DNA of 64,000 nucleotides, taken from JAJEEA01 sp965116765. GTDB taxonomy: Bacteria; Acidobacteriota; Vicinamibacteria; Vicinamibacterales; UBA8438. Each line of letters starts with the position of its first letter. Position 1 is the first letter of the stretch. The notes under the pieces are model-generated. The model ran no database searches and had not been told where the DNA came from. It worked only from the letters and a program-made list of their open reading frames with translations. Made by a program: the position numbers and the translations under genes. The DNA is taken from NCBI GenBank assembly GCA_965116765.1, contig OZ220718.1:4216001-4280000 (forward strand), read 5' to 3'. This document shows, piece after piece, positions 1 to 5,813 of this stretch.

Positions 1-1393
1 GGACAAGGCGCGGCGAGGGGACCCTGGAGGGCTTCGTCGCCCTCGGGTTCAACCCGCTGCTCGCCGGCCCCGACGTGCCGCGCCTGCTCGACTCGATGTC
101 GAAGCTGAAGTGGAAGGTGGTCATCGACCCCTTCATGCTCGACTCGGCCGAGTTCTGGAAGGCGCCGGGCATGGACCCGGCCTCGATCGACACCGAGGTG
201 CTGTACCTGCCGTCGTCCCACTGGATCGAGCGCGACGGCTCGTTCACCAACAGCGGGCGCTGGGCGCAGTGGAAGGAGAAGGCGGTCGACCCGCCCATCG
301 GCGTGCAGCCCGACACCTGGATCCTGTCGGAGCTCTTCTGGCGGGTGAAGGAGCTGTACCAGGCCGAGGGCGGGGCCTGGAACGACGCCATCCAGCACCT
401 GACCTGGGACTACCTGAACCCGCGCGAGCCGACGATGGTCGAGCTGGCGAAGGAGATCAACGGCTACGACCCGGGACGGGGCGCCTGCTCTCGTCGTTCG
501 GCGAGCTCGCCGACGACGGGACCACGAGCTCGGGCAACTGGATCTACACCGGCAGCTACACCGAGGCCGGCAACCAGATGCAGCGCCGCGGCACCGCCGA
601 CCCCACCGGCCTCGGCATGCACCACGACTGGGCGTTCAGCTGGCCCGCCAACCGCCGCGTGCTCTACAACCGGGCGTCGGCCGACGCCGAGGGGCGCCCC
701 TGGGACCAGAGCCGGGCCGGCATCGCCTGGAACGGCCGCGAGTGGATCGGCGACGTGCCCGACTACGGCCGGACGACGCCGCCCGACGCGGCCGGCGCGT
801 TCATCATGACCGAGGAGGGGGTGGCGCGGCTCTTCAGCAGCCAGCACCTCGCGGACGGCCCGTTCTCGGAGCACTACGAGCCGGTCGAGAGCCCGTCGCC
901 GAACGTGATGCACGACAACGTGGCGGTGAACCCCGTCATCCGCTGGTACGACGGGGTGCGCGAGACGCTCGCGAACGGGGACGACGACTATCCCTACGCC
1001 TGCACCGTCTACCGCGTCGTCGAGCGCGAGCACTTCGTCACGAGCAACGTGCCGTTGCTGGTCGAGACGATGCCCGACTTCTTCGTCGAGCTCCCCGAGG
1101 GGCTCGCGGCCGAGAAGGGCATCCCGAACGGCAGCCAAGTGCGCGTCTGGTCGAAGCGGGGCGAGGTGCAGGGCACGGCCATCGTCACCAAGCGCATCAA
1201 GCCGCTGCGCGTGAACGGCAAGGTCGTCTGGACCGTCGGCATCCCCGTGCACTGGGGCTTCGTCGGCATCACCCAGGGCTCGATGGCCAACCTGCTGACG
1301 CCGTTTATCGGGGACGCGAACACCCGCTGCCCCGAGTTCAAGGCGTTCCTGGTCAACATCGAGCCAGCCGGGCCGGCCCGGGTGGAGGCCTGA
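1..1393 (+). CDS. fdnG: Formate dehydrogenase (FdnG/FdoG type) alpha subunit, C-terminal part, with one frameshift
   Basis: This is the molybdopterin-bearing catalytic subunit of a membrane-bound formate dehydrogenase, which oxidises formate and passes electrons to the Fe-S beta subunit. The start lies before the window, so the N-terminal Fe-S and selenocysteine/cysteine site is not visible. The first part reads in frame 3 to about base 473 (ending NGYDPG). It resumes in frame 2 with TGRLLSSFGELADDG and continues to the stop at 1391-1393. Adding one G to the GGG at 473-475 joins the halves as DPGTGRLLSSF, which fits the family. Family-typical stretches include DDGTTSSGNW, SYTEAGNQM and PVHWGFVG. 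The last third is the molydopterin dinucleotide-binding domain. fdnH follows after 3 bases. The break looks like a missing base rather than true inactivation. Confidence 0.9.
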   Translation, partial: DKARRGDPGGLRRPRVQPAARRPRRAAPARLDVEAEVEGGHRPLHARLGRVLEGAGHGPGLDRHRGAVPAVVPLDRARRLVHQQRALGAVEGEGGRPAHRRAARHLDPVGALLAGEGAVPGRGRGLERRHPAPDLGLPEPARADDGRAGEGDQRLRPGTGRLLSSFGELADDGTTSSGNWIYTGSYTEAGNQMQRRGTADPTGLGMHHDWAFSWPANRRVLYNRASADAEGRPWDQSRAGIAWNGREWIGDVPDYGRTTPPDAAGAFIMTEEGVARLFSSQHLADGPFSEHYEPVESPSPNVMHDNVAVNPVIRWYDGVRETLANGDDDYPYACTVYRVVEREHFVTSNVPLLVETMPDFFVELPEGLAAEKGIPNGSQVRVWSKRGEVQGTAIVTKRIKPLRVNGKVVWTVGIPVHWGFVGITQGSMANLLTPFIGDANTRCPEFKAFLVNIEPAGPARVEA

Positions 1394-1396
1394 GCG

Positions 1397-2356
1397 ATGG
1401 CCGACTCTCTCACCATCCGCCGCGTCTCGGCGAGCCCCGACGCCTTCATCCCCATCAGCGCCCTGCGCTCGGGCGGGCCGACCTACGCGAAGCTCGTCGA
1501 CATCGGGGCGTGCATCGGCTGCAAGGGGTGCGAGGTCGCCTGCAAGGAGTGGAACGACCTGGGGGTCGAGCCGACCGCCAACTTCGGCAGCTACCAGAGC
1601 CACCGGGACCTGAGCCCGAAGACGTGGCTGCTGATGCGCTTCAACGAGGTCGAGGTCGACGGCAACCTCAACTGGCTGATCAAGAAGGACGCCTGCCTGC
1701 ACTGCGAGGACCCCGGCTGCCTGTTCTCGTGCCCCGCGCCGGGGGCCATCGTCCAGTACACGAACGGCATCGTCGACTTCAACCAGGAGAGCTGCATCGG
1801 CTGCCAGTACTGCGTCACCGGCTGCCCGTTCGACATCCCGCGCTTCGATGCCAACACGCGCAAGGTCTCGAAGTGCAACATGTGCGTCGACCGGGTCGAG
1901 GCGGGGTTGGAGCCGGCCTGCGTGAAGACGTGCCCGACCAACGCCATCTCGTGGGGCAGCAAGCACGACATGCTGGCCCTCGCCGACAAGCAGGTGGAGA
2001 CCCTGAAGTCGCGCGGCTACCAGAACGCCGCCGTCTACAACCCGGCCGGCGTGGGCGGCACCCACATGATGTACGTCGTGCCCCACGGCGACCGGCTCGC
2101 CGACTACAGCCTGCCGACGGACCCGACGGCGAGCCCCGCCCCGATGACCGGGCTCATGTTCATGAAGCGCCTCGGCGCGTGGATGATGGGCTTCGGCGTG
2201 CTCGGGGCGCTGGTCCACTTCCTGCGCTACGGGCCCGAGCGGCTCGACGAGCACGACGACCACGGGGACGGGCCGGCCCGCGAGGCGCCGACCGCGCGGC
2301 CCGGCGGTCACGACGGCCAGGGGGTCGGCCCGGCCCGCGAGGCGCCGTCCGCCTGA
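1397..2356 (+). CDS. fdnH: Formate dehydrogenase beta subunit (four 4Fe-4S clusters, one membrane anchor)
   Basis: This electron-transfer subunit carries electrons from the alpha subunit to the cytochrome b subunit. The 319-residue protein has sixteen cysteines in four groups: C39/C42/C45/C49, C100/C103/C108/C112, C133/C136/C139/C143 and C160/C163/C175/C179, matching the four ferredoxin-type clusters of FdnH/FdoH. One hydrophobic helix near residues 258-276 fits the single anchor helix of the family. The tail after it is hydrophilic and ends in two copies of GPAREAP. The ATG is 3 bases after the alpha-subunit stop, and fdnI follows 22 bases downstream, so the three form one operon. Confidence 0.95.
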   Translation: MADSLTIRRVSASPDAFIPISALRSGGPTYAKLVDIGACIGCKGCEVACKEWNDLGVEPTANFGSYQSHRDLSPKTWLLMRFNEVEVDGNLNWLIKKDACLHCEDPGCLFSCPAPGAIVQYTNGIVDFNQESCIGCQYCVTGCPFDIPRFDANTRKVSKCNMCVDRVEAGLEPACVKTCPTNAISWGSKHDMLALADKQVETLKSRGYQNAAVYNPAGVGGTHMMYVVPHGDRLADYSLPTDPTASPAPMTGLMFMKRLGAWMMGFGVLGALVHFLRYGPERLDEHDDHGDGPAREAPTARPGGHDGQGVGPAREAPSA

Positions 2357-2378
2357 CCCGTCGCGCATCGCTGAAGCC

Positions 2379-2993
2379 ATGGCCGAACGGCTGCTCACCC
2401 GCTTCACCTTCTTCGAGCGCATCCTCCACTGGGTGGTCGGGGTGACGTTCGTGCTGCTGCTCGCGACCGGCCTCGCGTTCGCCTACCCCGCCCTCTTCTG
2501 GCTGACCGCCCTGCTCGGCGGGGGGCCGTCGGCGCGGGTGCTGCACCCGTGGGTCGGGGTGCTGTTCACCGCGGGCATGGCCGCGATGATCGTCGTCTGG
2601 TTCCGCGACATGTTCCTGAGCGACAGCGACCGGCGCTGGCTGCGCGCGGTGCGCGCCTACGCGACGCGCGACAGCGCCAACGTGCCGCCCGCCGGCAAGT
2701 ACAACGCCGGCCAGAAGATGTTCTTCTGGGTGCAGGGCGCGCTGGCCGTCGTCTTCGTCGCCAGCGGCGTCGCCCTCTGGTTCCCCGCCGCGTTCGGCGC
2801 GTCCTTCCTGCAGTGGATGCGCCTCGCCCACTACCTCGCCACCCTCGGCGGCGGCCTCTTCCTCATCGTCCACGTCTACCTCGGCACCGTCGCCTACCCC
2901 GGCACCGCCCGCGCCATGATCGACGGCACCGTGACCGAGCGCTGGGCCCGCCACCACCATCCCCGCTGGCACGAGGAGAAGACGCGTCCGTAG
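2379..2993 (+). CDS. fdnI: Formate dehydrogenase gamma subunit, cytochrome b556
   Basis: This integral membrane cytochrome accepts electrons from the Fe-S subunit and reduces quinone. The 204-residue protein has four hydrophobic segments (about 18-38, 56-75, 115-135 and 150-172). Candidate haem b ligands are H17 (ERILHW), H56 (RVLHPW), H151 and H165 (FLIVHVYLG), as in the FdnI/FdoI family. The C-terminus is short and rich in histidine and arginine. It is the last gene of the operon; about 230 bases then separate it from the toxin-antitoxin pair. The matching accessory gene fdhE is found only at 30727. Confidence 0.92.
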   Translation: MAERLLTRFTFFERILHWVVGVTFVLLLATGLAFAYPALFWLTALLGGGPSARVLHPWVGVLFTAGMAAMIVVWFRDMFLSDSDRRWLRAVRAYATRDSANVPPAGKYNAGQKMFFWVQGALAVVFVASGVALWFPAAFGASFLQWMRLAHYLATLGGGLFLIVHVYLGTVAYPGTARAMIDGTVTERWARHHHPRWHEEKTRP

Positions 2994-3179
2994 CGGCGCC
3001 GGCCGGCCTTCCGCCCGGAGCATTCCGTAGATGCGCGTCCGTGTGGGGACGGGCGTGCGATCGGTCTTCCGCCGCGCAGGTTCCCGCTCGGTCACCGCGC
3101 AACGCTGGCGGCGGCCACCTCATGACCCTGGCTGCCGGCTCGCGCCACCTTCGCACGCCGACGTGGCGGGCACGGCATT

Positions 3180-3208
3180 GTATATACTTTATGTAGCGAC
3201 GAAATCGC
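3180..3208 (+). promoter_or_regulatory. Putative vapBC promoter/operator
   Basis: An AT-rich stretch in otherwise GC-rich DNA precedes vapB. It holds the perfect 8-base palindrome GTATATAC (3180-3187) and a small inverted repeat GCGA/TCGC (3196-3199 and 3205-3208). VapBC complexes usually repress their own promoter through such palindromes. A similar GTAT-N4-ATAC lies at 3877-3888, ahead of the second VapB. Binding is inferred. Confidence 0.4.
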
Positions 3209-3225
3209 CTGAATGCGGAGGTGAG

Positions 3226-3465
3226 ATGGCCGACCGTGCCAAGCTCTTCAGGAACGGGGGCAGCCAGGCCGTCAGGCTGCCGAAGGGGTATCGCTTCGAG
3301 GGACAGGACGAGGTGGTCATCTCGCGGGATGGCCGGCGCGTGATTCTCGAGCCGTGCTCCCCGGCCTGGAGCGCCGCGTTTCTGGAGCTCGCGGGCGCCG
3401 CGAGCGACTTCCCCTATCCGTCCGATCTGCCGGCTGCCGAGCCGGGGCCGGACTTCGACGAATGA
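3226..3465 (+). CDS. vapB: VapB-type antitoxin (AbrB/SpoVT fold)
   Basis: This 79-residue antitoxin of a type II toxin-antitoxin pair neutralises the VapC ribonuclease and usually represses the operon. The N-terminal half carries the AbrB-like swapped-hairpin signature (FRNGGSQAVRLPKG, then EVVISRDG and RRVILEP). The acidic, proline-rich C-terminus (to PGPDFDE) is the likely toxin-binding tail. The ATG at 3226 was chosen because GGAGGTGAG lies directly before it and because an AbrB-type antitoxin begins here; the reading frame itself is open further upstream. Its stop overlaps the toxin start in an ATGA, so the two are translationally coupled. Confidence 0.9.
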   Translation: MADRAKLFRNGGSQAVRLPKGYRFEGQDEVVISRDGRRVILEPCSPAWSAAFLELAGAASDFPYPSDLPAAEPGPDFDE

Positions 3466-3875
3466 GATACCTGCTCGACACCAACGTGTGCGTCGACTAC
3501 TTGACCGGCCGGCATCCGTCGGTCGCCGCCCGGTTGCGCGCGCTGGGTCCGTCCGACCTGTGCCTGTCTTCGGTGGTCGTCGCGGAGCTGCGCTACGGCG
3601 CGGACAGGAGCGCGCACCCGCGACGCAACCACCGGATGCTCGATGCCCTGACCGACGAGATCGACTGCCGGGCGTTCGACGGCGCCGCGGCCGAGTCCTA
3701 CGGCAAGGTGCGCTCGGATCTCGAACGGCGCGGCCGGCCGATTGGCCCCAACGACATGCTGATCGCGGCGCACGCGCTGTCGCTCGGTCTCGTGCTGGTG
3801 ACCGACAACGTTCGCGAGTTCGGCCGGGTGAAGGGGCTCGACCTGGAGAACTGGCGGCTCTCGACGGTGTCTTGA
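3462..3875 (+). CDS. vapC: VapC toxin, PIN-domain ribonuclease
   Basis: This 137-residue PIN-domain protein is expected to be a Mg-dependent endoribonuclease acting on tRNA or rRNA when freed from VapB. All four acidic active-site positions are present: D6 (LLDTN), E42 (VVAELRYGA), D98 (GPNDMLIAA) and D115 (LVTDNVREF). Length and motif spacing are normal, so the toxin looks intact. It overlaps vapB by four bases. An orphan VapB of a different family follows 32 bases later. Confidence 0.92.
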   Translation: MRYLLDTNVCVDYLTGRHPSVAARLRALGPSDLCLSSVVVAELRYGADRSAHPRRNHRMLDALTDEIDCRAFDGAAAESYGKVRSDLERRGRPIGPNDMLIAAHALSLGLVLVTDNVREFGRVKGLDLENWRLSTVS

Positions 3876-3907
3876 TGTATCGACATACGCCCGTTAGGCT
3901 GAGCGGC

Positions 3908-4207
3908 ATGCGTACCACCGTGAGGTTGGACGATCGGCTCCTGGCCGATGCGAAACGCTACGCGCTGCAATCGGGTCGGACATTGACGTCGCTCATCGAC
4001 GAAGGGCTCCGGGACCTGCTGGCGCGCCGTGCCGCGCCGAGTCCGGCCGCACCGGTGACGCTGCCCACCGGCGGCCGGGGCGGCTTGCAGCCGGGGGTCA
4101 CCCTCGACAGCAATGCCGCGTTGCTCGAGGTCATGGACCGCGAGCCGCGATCCGCGCGGCGGTCCGGGGACGCGCGCGGCGGTCGCGCACCGGGTCGTGA
4201 GACTTGA
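3908..4207 (+). CDS. Orphan VapB-like antitoxin (ribbon-helix-helix type) with an aberrant tail
   Basis: The first 40 residues (MRTTVRLDDRLLADAKRYAL and following helix) are typical of the short VapB/DUF2191 antitoxins. The next part, with GRGGLQPGVTLDSNAALLEV, is the usual toxin-contact tail. Such genes are normally followed at once by a VapC gene, but none is here. After VMDREP the frame runs on through about 20 arginine-rich codons into DNA that, one frame over, encodes the end of an ADOP permease. The antitoxin thus appears nearly complete but has lost its toxin to a rearrangement. It differs in family from the AbrB-type vapB just upstream. Confidence 0.75.
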   Translation: MRTTVRLDDRLLADAKRYALQSGRTLTSLIDEGLRDLLARRAAPSPAAPVTLPTGGRGGLQPGVTLDSNAALLEVMDREPRSARRSGDARGGRAPGRET

Positions 4208-4235
4208 TCTGAAACGGGCGCTGCAGGTGGACTGA
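4191..4235 (+). pseudogene. Relic of an ADOP permease C-terminus
   Basis: Reading from 4191 gives RVVRLDLKRALQVD followed by TGA. This is nearly identical to the C-terminus of the intact permease ending at 19006 (RVVKIDLKRALQVD) and close to the one ending at 11079. Nothing upstream is recognisable as permease. A short flank after it also matches the flank after 11079, so this scar marks a lost ADOP copy. Confidence 0.75.
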
Positions 4236-4269
4236 GCGCTTCCGGAACAGCCGCCGAAGTCGACAGGAG

Positions 4270-4300
4270 CGATAATCGCGGAGAGGAATTCCAGGTGACC
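4270..4300 (+). repeat. ADOP 3'-flank repeat, copy 1
   Basis: The stretch with ATAATCGCGGAGAGGAATTC leading into GTGACCGAC matches 11118-11147 with few changes. Both copies lie 35-40 bases after an ADOP C-terminus. The matching flanks show that the two loci derive from one duplicated segment. Confidence 0.6.
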
Positions 4301-4903
4301 GACCAAGAGACTGCGGCCGGACTCCGACCGAAGGGGACCAGTCGCTACGGCGGCCGGCGCGACCGCGAGACTCCGATCGGCCCGAAAGCGCGCGGCGGCG
4401 CCACGCGCAGCGACCAGGAGGCGGGGCTGTGGCCGGAGGACCGGGAGGAGACCCTCGCCACGCGCAGCGACCAGGAGGCGGGGCTGTGGCCGGAGGACCG
4501 GGAGGAGACCCTCTTGCCGGCCGAGAGCTTCGGCGACGAACCGGCCGGCGAGCGTTTCACGAAGCTGCTCAGGCTGAACGAGCCCGTGACGGCTTCGGGG
4601 CCCGACAGCCCGACGATCGCGCTCTGGCTCGGGTGCCGCTGCGCGGGATGGCCCCGCACGCCGACGGGCAGGGAGTTCTACGACGCCGTCCGGGCGAAGC
4701 GGCCGACGAGCCGGCAGAGAGCGATTCTGGACGCATGGGCGAACCAGGCAGACTGGACGGAGGTCCTGCAGGCCTGGGCCGAGCATGCCTTCACGATGCG
4801 GGAACTGGTCGCGGCGCTGCGCCGGAACGGCCTCGCGCGGTGCCGGATCGCGCGGAGCGTCAACCGCTGGGCAGAGCGGCCGGCCGGGCCGCGGGACCGG
4901 TGA
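4295..4903 (+). CDS. Hypothetical protein with an internal tandem duplication; partner of the nucleotidyltransferase
   Basis: I do not recognise this 202-residue protein. The GTG start lies in the ADOP 3'-flank repeat. Residues 36-73 hold two copies of a 19-residue unit (TRSDQEAGLWPEDREETL and one more residue), encoded by a 57-base tandem duplication. The C-terminal half is helical and charged (ILDAWANQADWTEVLQAW, then FTMRELVAALRRNG) and could bind a protein or nucleic acid. Its stop overlaps the start of an AbiEii-like nucleotidyltransferase in GTGA. This coupling suggests a two-gene toxin-antitoxin or defence unit, although the protein lacks the winged-helix signature of AbiEi. Confidence 0.55.
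   Translation: MTDQETAAGLRPKGTSRYGGRRDRETPIGPKARGGATRSDQEAGLWPEDREETLATRSDQEAGLWPEDREETLLPAESFGDEPAGERFTKLLRLNEPVTASGPDSPTIALWLGCRCAGWPRTPTGREFYDAVRAKRPTSRQRAILDAWANQADWTEVLQAWAEHAFTMRELVAALRRNGLARCRIARSVNRWAERPAGPRDR
4401..4514 (+). repeat. 57-base tandem duplication inside a gene
   Basis: Bases 4401-4457 and 4458-4514 are identical except for the last base. The unit is 19 codons, so the frame is kept. The near-perfect identity suggests recent slippage or unequal exchange. Confidence 0.9.
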
Positions 4904-5220
4904 GCAGAGAAACGCTGCGCCTGCCGGAACCGGCGCGAACGCTGTGGACCCGTATCCGCGATCCGTTGAAGACCGCCCTCGTCCCCCGGGCAGGCGCAGA
5001 GCCGCGGATGAAGCTCGGGGGCGGAACGATCCTCGCCGCACGCTGGCGCCACCGGAAGAGCAGGGACATCGACGTCGTGACCGGCGCCGACTTCGCGCTG
5101 TGGAAACGGAGCGACCACCTGAACGGCGTGATGCGGGGGCTGGGCGCCGAGGTCCGGAGAGCTGCAACGGCGGCGGCGGAAGCCGGCCGCGGCGAGATCG
5201 TCCTCCGAGCTGGCGCGTGA
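4900..5220 (+). CDS. Short AbiEii-like nucleotidyltransferase, probably truncated
   Basis: The 106-residue product has a minimal nucleotidyltransferase core: a GGGT motif (residues 40-43) and, twelve residues later, RKSRDIDVV with the metal-binding pair D56/D58. These are hallmarks of the AbiEii/AbiGii toxin family, which transfers nucleotides to RNA or protein targets. Family members usually have 200-300 residues, so the helical C-terminal half is missing. No other frame after the stop at 5218-5220 gives a convincing continuation. The GTG start overlaps the stop of the upstream gene. It may be a decayed or minimal toxin. Confidence 0.6.
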   Translation: MSRETLRLPEPARTLWTRIRDPLKTALVPRAGAEPRMKLGGGTILAARWRHRKSRDIDVVTGADFALWKRSDHLNGVMRGLGAEVRRAATAAAEAGRGEIVLRAGA

Positions 5221-5408
5221 GCGGCGCGGGCCGGCCGGTCGATGCGTGTCTCGATGGCCGCGGAGTCGAGGCCGGCTGCGAGTTCGTGACCGTCGGTCGG
5301 GACCTTCGCCGGATTCACCGGCCTGCGCTGAGGCCACCCTCCCTGACGCCCTGAACGGCATCGGGACTCGCTCCCCGATCGTCCAAGCCCGCCACGCCAA
5401 CCTTTCTT

Positions 5409-5457
5409 TTGACAATCTGGAGAAAAGGTGGCACGATTCCTTTGGATCAGCAAAAGG
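5409..5457 (+). promoter_or_regulatory. padR-ADOP promoter with candidate PadR operator
   Basis: TTGACA (5409-5414) and CACGAT (5432-5437) are 17 bases apart and form a plausible sigma-70 promoter. Over and after the -10 lies the imperfect inverted repeat CTTTGGATCAGCAAAAG (5440-5456), followed by the AGGAG ribosome site of padR. A near copy of the whole block, from CTTTTGACAATCTG to CAAAAG, stands before another ADOP gene at 16129-16176. Conservation of both promoter and palindrome suggests control by PadR. Confidence 0.6.
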
Positions 5458-5468
5458 AGTCCCCCCCC

Positions 5469-5813
5469 ATGACCGCCGACCGATCCGACGTCCTGCAGGG
5501 CACGCTCGAGCTGCTGGTGCTGCGCACCCTCGCCCTCGAGCCGATGCACGGCTGGGGGCTCGCCCAGCGCATCGAGACCATGTCGGGCGACGTCTTCGCG
5601 ATCCAGCAGGGCACGTTGTACCCGGCCCTCCAGCGCATGAGGCGCAAGGGCTGGGTGCAGTCGGAGTGGCGGGTCACCGAGAACAACCGCCGGGCTCGCT
5701 ACTACTTCCTCACCGACGTCGGTCGGCGGCAGCTCGCGGCCGAGCGGGCCGACTGGGAGCGGACCGTGAACGCGGTGAACGGCGTGCTGAATTGGGCGGG
5801 GGGGACGCAATGA
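5469..5813 (+). CDS. PadR-family transcriptional regulator
   Basis: This 114-residue winged-helix repressor has the family signature: LQGTLELLVLRTLA, then MHGWGLAQRIE, the recognition stretch QQGTLYPALQRM, and a beta-wing with ENNRRARYYFLT. The ATG at 5469 follows AGGAG by 9 bases. Its stop overlaps the start of the ADOP permease in ATGA, so regulator and permease are coupled. It probably represses its own operon through the palindrome at 5440-5456. Paralogues lie at 26296 (fragment) and 42271. Confidence 0.92.
   Translation: MTADRSDVLQGTLELLVLRTLALEPMHGWGLAQRIETMSGDVFAIQQGTLYPALQRMRRKGWVQSEWRVTENNRRARYYFLTDVGRRQLAAERADWERTVNAVNGVLNWAGGTQ

Noticed and set aside
5218..5220. TGA ending the AbiEii-like gene read as selenocysteine
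   Set aside because: No redox motif, no hairpin after it, and the frame stops again soon without family similarity.
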